A stretch of DNA of 64,000 bases, taken from NCBI RefSeq assembly GCF_029633865.1, contig NC_079216.1:64852897-64916896 (forward strand). The letters run 5' to 3'. Position numbers and translations under genes: made by a program. The notes below the pieces were generated by a model, which ran no database searches, was not told the DNA's origin, and saw only the letters and a list, made by a program, of their open reading frames with translations. Below, in pieces: positions 58,691 to 64,000 of this stretch; position 1 is the first letter of the stretch, and each line of letters starts with the position of its first letter. Source of the DNA: Lampris incognitus (taxonomy: Eukaryota > Chordata > Actinopteri > Lampriformes > Lampridae).

Positions 58691-59237
58691 AATAACGCGC
58701 TCGTAAACGGGTACGAAACAAAATCAAGCCTTCTTCACCTGCTGCTGCTGCTTCTTCTTCTTCTCTCAGTTTACTGGCGGATCGCAAACAACTTTAAGGT
58801 GTACTATACCGCCACCTATTGTGCAAGAGTGTGTAACATGTCATTTTACCCTATTTCGTTAAAGAAAGTAAATAGTGCCTTCCTGGTGATGTTAATCCCC
58901 TCTCCCTCAGCCAGCGCCGACTGACCGAGTGACTGTGGTCATGTTTGTCACGATTGGGCCGCTAGATCAGGTGACCAAGGACGTCACCGAAGTTACACGA
59001 TTGGTCGGCTGAGCGGAGCACTGACAGGCGTGAGGGAGAGCGCAGTTGAAGCTGTGGACGTCGGTGACTTTAAAGCCCTTGTCAAGTGAGTTCACACAGT
59101 GTTGATTAAGCCTACCCCAGTATTTCGCAGCCGGAGTTGTACATTTGGTGTGCTTAGGGTGACACCCCCGCGCTGGCGCACCGGAAATGATGCGTACTCA
59201 TGTGTTTTACATCAACCAGCAATGATTTTTTTTTTGT

Positions 59238-59608
59238 ACCCCTTTTTTTCCCCAGTTGCATCCAGCCAATCACCCCACCCCCCCTCTGCCAATCCGGAGA
59301 GGGTTGCAGACTATCACCTGCCTCCTCCCATACATGTGGAGTCGCCAGCCCCTTCTTTTCCCCTGACAGTGAGGAGTTTCACCAGGGGGACGTAGTGGGT
59401 GGGAGGCTCACGCTAGTCCCTCCAGCCCCCCCCTCCCCGAACAGGCGCCCCGACCGACCAGAGGAGGCGCTAGTGCAGCGACCAGGACACGTACCCACAT
59501 CCGGTATCCCACCCGCAGACACGACCAATTGTGTCTGTAGGGACGCCCGACCAAGCCGGAGGTAACACGGGGATTCAAACCGGCGAGCCCCGTGTTGGTA
59601 GGCAACGG
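59238..59608 (-). mobile_element. SINE-A copy 16, head-truncated
   Basis: Minus orientation from TTTTTTTCCCCAGTTGC to GTTGGTAGGCAACGG; the last ~30 bases of the head are missing. Confidence 0.83.
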
Positions 59609-60680
59609 TTCCATTGAAGGACCTGGACGGGCCTCAAGGGTTCGAGGCCATGCCAGGCAAGTCAGAAACATAGCTAGAGGCAGATTTAGAGGACCTAAAA
59701 GAGAGCAGGGTTGGTAACGGTTAAATTGCCGACCCGTGTTAGACTGCTGCTTAGAAGCAGCGTCGTAATGCTGTGTTCTTCGGCGTCTGATCAATACGTA
59801 CTACAGATAAAGTCGGACGAGTGGTAGCGAAAGCGGAATCGATGTGTGCGATGGCGGGTGCGCTCCAGGAGCAGATAGATGGACGCTGCGATCTCATCTG
59901 CAGCGGGGGCTCCGAAAGGAGTCCACGGCCGAAAGAGCTTTGAACCCCCCGAGCGCTGACACAAACTCTTCAGTGGGGGTGCCCGATATATATTGTGACC
60001 CTGGGTCTGGACGGTACCCTCGGGAGAGAATCCTGACGTGGAAATAATGAACGAGATACCACACCTACCGGATTTTCAACAGCTGTGACTCCGCTAAACT
60101 GACCCCGGTTTCATCGTGAGCGGGGGTCGGATCGGTTTTGCTGACGTTCTGAATTTCTGCCGCTCTCCCTTTTTGCCAGCCCGTCCTCGCGGGCCGAGCT
60201 TTCGCGGTGAGCTTCGTATTGGGATTCGAGAAGGCCACAACTCCACCGGCGGCATGAATAAAAATGACTGCTGCCCAGGAGAGCGGACTCGGGTGGGGAA
60301 TGTGCGAGAGCATTCATCAGATCTGCATTTCATCACGGCGGAGGGTGGCGTGCACGTCGGGGGAAGAATTACCTCGTTGGGGGAGACATCTATCTGCTCA
60401 GCTGTCAGTTAATGACCCCGGCAGTCACTGTGGAGCATCAGTCAAGCTTTCTGTGGCGCGGGTTTTACTGTATCCCACTTAATTCATGCTCACACCCTGC
60501 CAGCCTGTCGTCGCCGTGGTCAATACATTAGGCGCACAGAGCTGGGCAGCAGACAGGTGGGGAGTAATGGGGAGCAGTGACCGCTGTAGCGTGGCGGAGG
60601 CTTTCCTTACTCGAAACAGTAACGATAATTTGTCTGATGTTGGTCAGTTGGACAGAGCTTTGCAATATATATAGAAAAAT
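59609..60680. other. No gene recognised
   Basis: Mixed GC-rich sequence. Short frames have no family resemblance. Confidence 0.3.
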
Positions 60681-60682
60681 TT

Positions 60683-61078
60683 CCCCCATTTTTCTCCCCA
60701 CTTGCACTTGGCCAATTACCCCACTCTCTGATCTCGGTCGCTGCTCCACCCCCTCTGCGGACCCGGGGAGGGCTGCGGACCACCACACGCCTCCTCCGAT
60801 ACAGGTGACAGTGAGGAGTTTCACCAGGGGGACAGCACGTGGGAGGATCATGCTATTCCCCCCCAGTTCCCCCTCCCCCCCAACAGGCGCCCCAACCAAC
60901 CAGAGGAGGCGCTAGTGCAGCGACCAGGACACACCCACATTCAGCTTCCCCACCTGCAGACACGGCCCGTTGTGTCTGTAGGGACGTCCGACCAAGCCGG
61001 AGGTAACACGGGGATTCGAACCGGCGATCCCCGTGTTGGTAGGCAACGGGATAGGTTGCTACGCCACCCGGGCGCCCC
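60683..61078 (-). mobile_element. SINE-A copy 17
   Basis: Minus orientation from TTTTTCTCCCCACTTGC to CGCCACCCGGGCGCCCC; a segment around the CTTCTTTTCACC block is deleted. Confidence 0.85.
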
Positions 61079-61947
61079 TTAGACAAGCCGTTTTAAAGCG
61101 CTCGCCCTGCCCGCTGACATTCTGTCGGTCTGTCAGCAGTGAAAGTGCGTCGTGAGTATAAACAGATCACGGGGGCGGTATCTAACATCTTGATGTCATC
61201 ACACACTCAGACACATGAAAACCTCCTTACGTAGAGGCTAAGTCCACTGCCGTCTATGCTAACTTGGTTTAGATAGCACCGACCGAAAGCTGCAGCGAGT
61301 GCTGCAGCGTTCGAATATGATTCATTGCCCTGAAAGAAAATACACCGCCTACCCAATTTGTTTAGGACAGACTGAGTCGTTGTCCAGTGTCAGAGTGCAA
61401 CACAGTAGTACTATTATGAATAATCTAACAAGGGTGAACACAATGGATGAGTGGCGTAATTTAATATTTTGTCTTTCTTCTGAGTAATAACCCCGAGACG
61501 GATTTCAGTTGTGATTCATCCCGTTAAGGCCTGGAGTCTCCTCGCAGGGGAACGACCACTGAATTATACTTGCTTAAGTAATATTTGTTTCTGGCGAATG
61601 AGTTCAACCACCACATTGTCCCCCACCCCTGTGAATTTCGGGGGAGGGGGGGGGGCTATGGATCTATCTCCGTGTGTTGGTTCGTTTTTTCATCTCACTA
61701 CAGTACCATGCATCCCCCCCCCCACCCCAACAAGGGCGGGATGAAACAAAAAGCATCTGCAAATACAGACAAAACTACAGCTCAGTGATCCTGGCCCTCA
61801 CGTTTCTCGTGTTACATGGGCAGAGGCTTTATAGTGCTCGGCTAAACTAATTGTGGCAGCCGGTCAATGCGTGATGGGTGGGGGACGACATGATGCTGTT
61901 GGCTTGTTATACAGAAAAACACCGATATCCTGCAGAAACCCTTATAC

Positions 61948-63262
61948 TACTATTACTAGTACTACTACTACTACCATCACTTTCAGCTGCTCCGGCTAGG
62001 GGTCGCCAACACGAATCATCCGTTTCCATCTCTTCCTGTACTGTGCATCTTCCTCTGTCACACCAGCCACCTGCATTCCTCCCTCACCACATCCATAAAC
62101 CTCCTCTTTGGCCTTCCTCTTCTCCTCTTCCCTGGCAGCTCCATATTCAGCATCCTTCTCCCAGTATACCCAGCATCTCTCCTCCACACATGTCCAAACC
62201 ATCTCAATCTTGTCTCTCTTGCTTTGTCTCCAAACCGTCCAGCCTGAGCTGTCCCTCTAATATACTCGTTCCTAATCCTGTCCTTCTTCATCACTCCCAG
62301 TGAAAATCTTATCATCTTCATCTCTGCCACCTCCAGCTCCACCTCCTGTCTTTTCATCAGTGCCACTGTCTCCAAACCATACAACATAGCTGGTCTCACT
62401 ACCATCTTGTAAACCTTCCCTTTAACTCTTGCTGGAACCCTTCTGTCACACATCACTCCTGACACTCTTCTCCACCCACTCCACCCTGCCTGCACCCTCT
62501 TCTTCACCTCTCTTCTGCACTCCCCGTTACTTTGGACAGTTGACCCCAAGTATTTAAACTCATACACCTTCGTCACCTCCACTCCTTGCATCCTCACCAT
62601 TCCTCTGTCCTCCCTCTCATTCACACATATGTATTCTGTCTTCCTCCTACTGACTTTCATTCCTCTTCTCTCCGGCGCATACCTCCACCTCCCCAGGCTC
62701 TCCTCCACCTGCTCCCTACTCTCACTACAGATCACAATGTCATCCGCGAACATCATAGTCCACGGAGACTCCTGCCTGATCTCGTCCGTCAACCTGTCCA
62801 TCACCATTGCAAACAAGAAAGGGGCTCAGAGCTGATCCTTGATGTAATCCCACCTCCACCTTGACCCCATCTGTCATTCCAACCACACACCTCACCACTG
62901 TCACACTGCCCTCATACATATCCTGCACCACTCCTACATACTTCTCTGCTACTCCTGACTTCCTCATAAAATACCACACCTCCTCTCTCGGCACCCTGTC
63001 ATATGCTTTCTCTAAATCTACAGACACAATGCAGCTCCTTCTGACCTCCTCTACACTTCTCCATCAACATTCTCAGAGCAAACATCACATCTGTGGTGCT
63101 CTTTCGTGGCATGAAACCATACTGCAGCTCACTTATCATCACCTCTCCTCTTAACCGAGCTTCTATTACTCTTTCCCATATCTTCATGCTGTGGCTGATC
63201 AAGATTGTGTTATACAATCTAGTTAAAAACTCCACTGCCATCTCTCCTAAACACCTCCATGC
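61948..63262 (-). pseudogene. RTE-like LINE reverse-transcriptase remnant, longest copy
   Basis: Minus strand, from the right: LYNTILISHSMKIWERVIEA and ELQYGFMPRKSTTDVMFALR (RT fingers), SVDLEKAYDRVPREEVWY (first catalytic Asp), GLHQGSALSPFLV, then MMFADDIVICSESREQVEE with the FADD catalytic box, KYLGSTVQSNGECRREVKKR, LRWFGHVWRRDAGYTGRRML and the GRPKRRFMD end. The 3' end has GTAGTAGTAGTAG. At least two frameshifts. Shares its end with copies at 4828-5120 and 22005-22256. Confidence 0.85.
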
Positions 63263-64000
63263 CTCCACAGGTATGTGGAGTATACACAGGTATGCAGAAA
63301 CCCGTATACGTAGCTCCAAAACAGAATCACTGAAAAGTTAACTTGTTTGGCAAAGACGTAAAAACCAGGTCCAGAAAGCAAAAGTCCTAACCGTGAATTG
63401 CTCCACCCATGTACTAAAGCATCCGATTTCACCCAGCCCGAGCTAGCTGAAGAGTGGGGTTGAGTGGAATAAGCTGGTATAGCACATGGGTAGAATAATA
63501 TCTGGGCCTGTTTTTTAACATCTCTGCTTCTGGGATATTTTATCTCAGGACTCAAGCGCTAATAAAGTATTTATGCATATCTGTCAGCTAACTATCCAGA
63601 AATGTCTAGGAAATGGAGGAAATCAAGTGATTTCTGCAGGACAAGGGGACAGTCTGCACAATGGCATAACCCCACTACGGTGACATTCACAGCTCAGAAG
63701 TGGCTCCCAGGTGCCGGGCAGATGCCCACGCAGCAGTAGGCAGGGAAGAGCTGTGTGCACTTAAACTGAGAGGGGTTGGTGCCTCGGCTCGTCGTAGCCC
63801 TGAATATCCAGGGCAGTGTGCCTGGCTGGCTGATGTAAATGATAGCGGCACTGATACGTTTATACAGTAGCAAATAGTAAAAACAAAAATAAAATAAAAG
63901 ACTTCACAAGTATCCGCATTTGAGGAAACCGCTTCAGGTGTGGGAGTGAAATAATGTCCATGCAACGTCGCTGCAGCGTCGACTGCAGTTGATAGCGGGG
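63263..64000. other. No gene recognised
   Basis: Unassigned sequence to the end of the window. Confidence 0.3.

Overview
The window is vertebrate genomic DNA, almost certainly from a ray-finned (teleost) fish. The evidence is a split metabotropic glutamate receptor gene with consensus splice sites, fish-type Tc1/mariner transposons, tRNA-headed SINEs in many copies, 3' fragments of several LINE families and abundant (CA)n, (GA)n and (TA)n microsatellites. There is no bacterial gene organisation. Species cannot be fixed from the sequence.

The only host gene I can support is a group II metabotropic glutamate receptor on the minus strand. I trace it as 11 coding exons from an ATG at 48865 to a TGA at 2624. 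All joints have GT/AG borders and matching phases, and the exons sum to 2682 nt (893 residues plus stop). Exons 1-5 encode the signal peptide, the Venus-flytrap glutamate-binding domain and the start of the cysteine-rich domain. Exon 6 completes the cysteine-rich domain and enters TM1. Exons 7-10 carry TM1-TM7, and exon 11 encodes the conserved tail ending STTSSL. Paralogue-diagnostic residues favour grm2 over grm3. The glutamate-contact positions known for mGlu3 are all conserved.

Layout in window coordinates (the gene reads right to left). 1-2623: 3' flank and UTR, with one SINE and one short TIR element. 2624-15000: exons 11 to 6, in introns holding SINEs, LINE pieces, a TTAA-flanked MITE, an ATCC minisatellite and a telomere-like array. 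15000-17662: a TIR element with an L1-like piece inside, and exon 5. 17663-37694: a 20-kb intron that is mostly transposon debris, including a Tc1 element with IR/DR ends, a 1.2-kb near-perfect palindromic Tc1 derivative and long purine- or pyrimidine-biased tracts. 37695-48865: exons 4 to 1, with a third Tc1-like element, CA/CTCA arrays, a 274-bp tandem repeat and GATGY arrays. 48866-64000: 5' flank, with minisatellites, a LINE 3' fragment with a hairpin, a TIR element holding a 21-bp minisatellite, a telomere-like array between inverted repeats, two SINEs and a 1.3-kb LINE reverse-transcriptase remnant.

There is no multi-gene system here. The most unusual structures are the palindromic Tc1 element, the intron-rich receptor gene with repeats packed against its splice sites, and two SINE families that share a 3' tail. 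Most long open frames are low-complexity repeats or shadows of SINEs and should not be read as genes.
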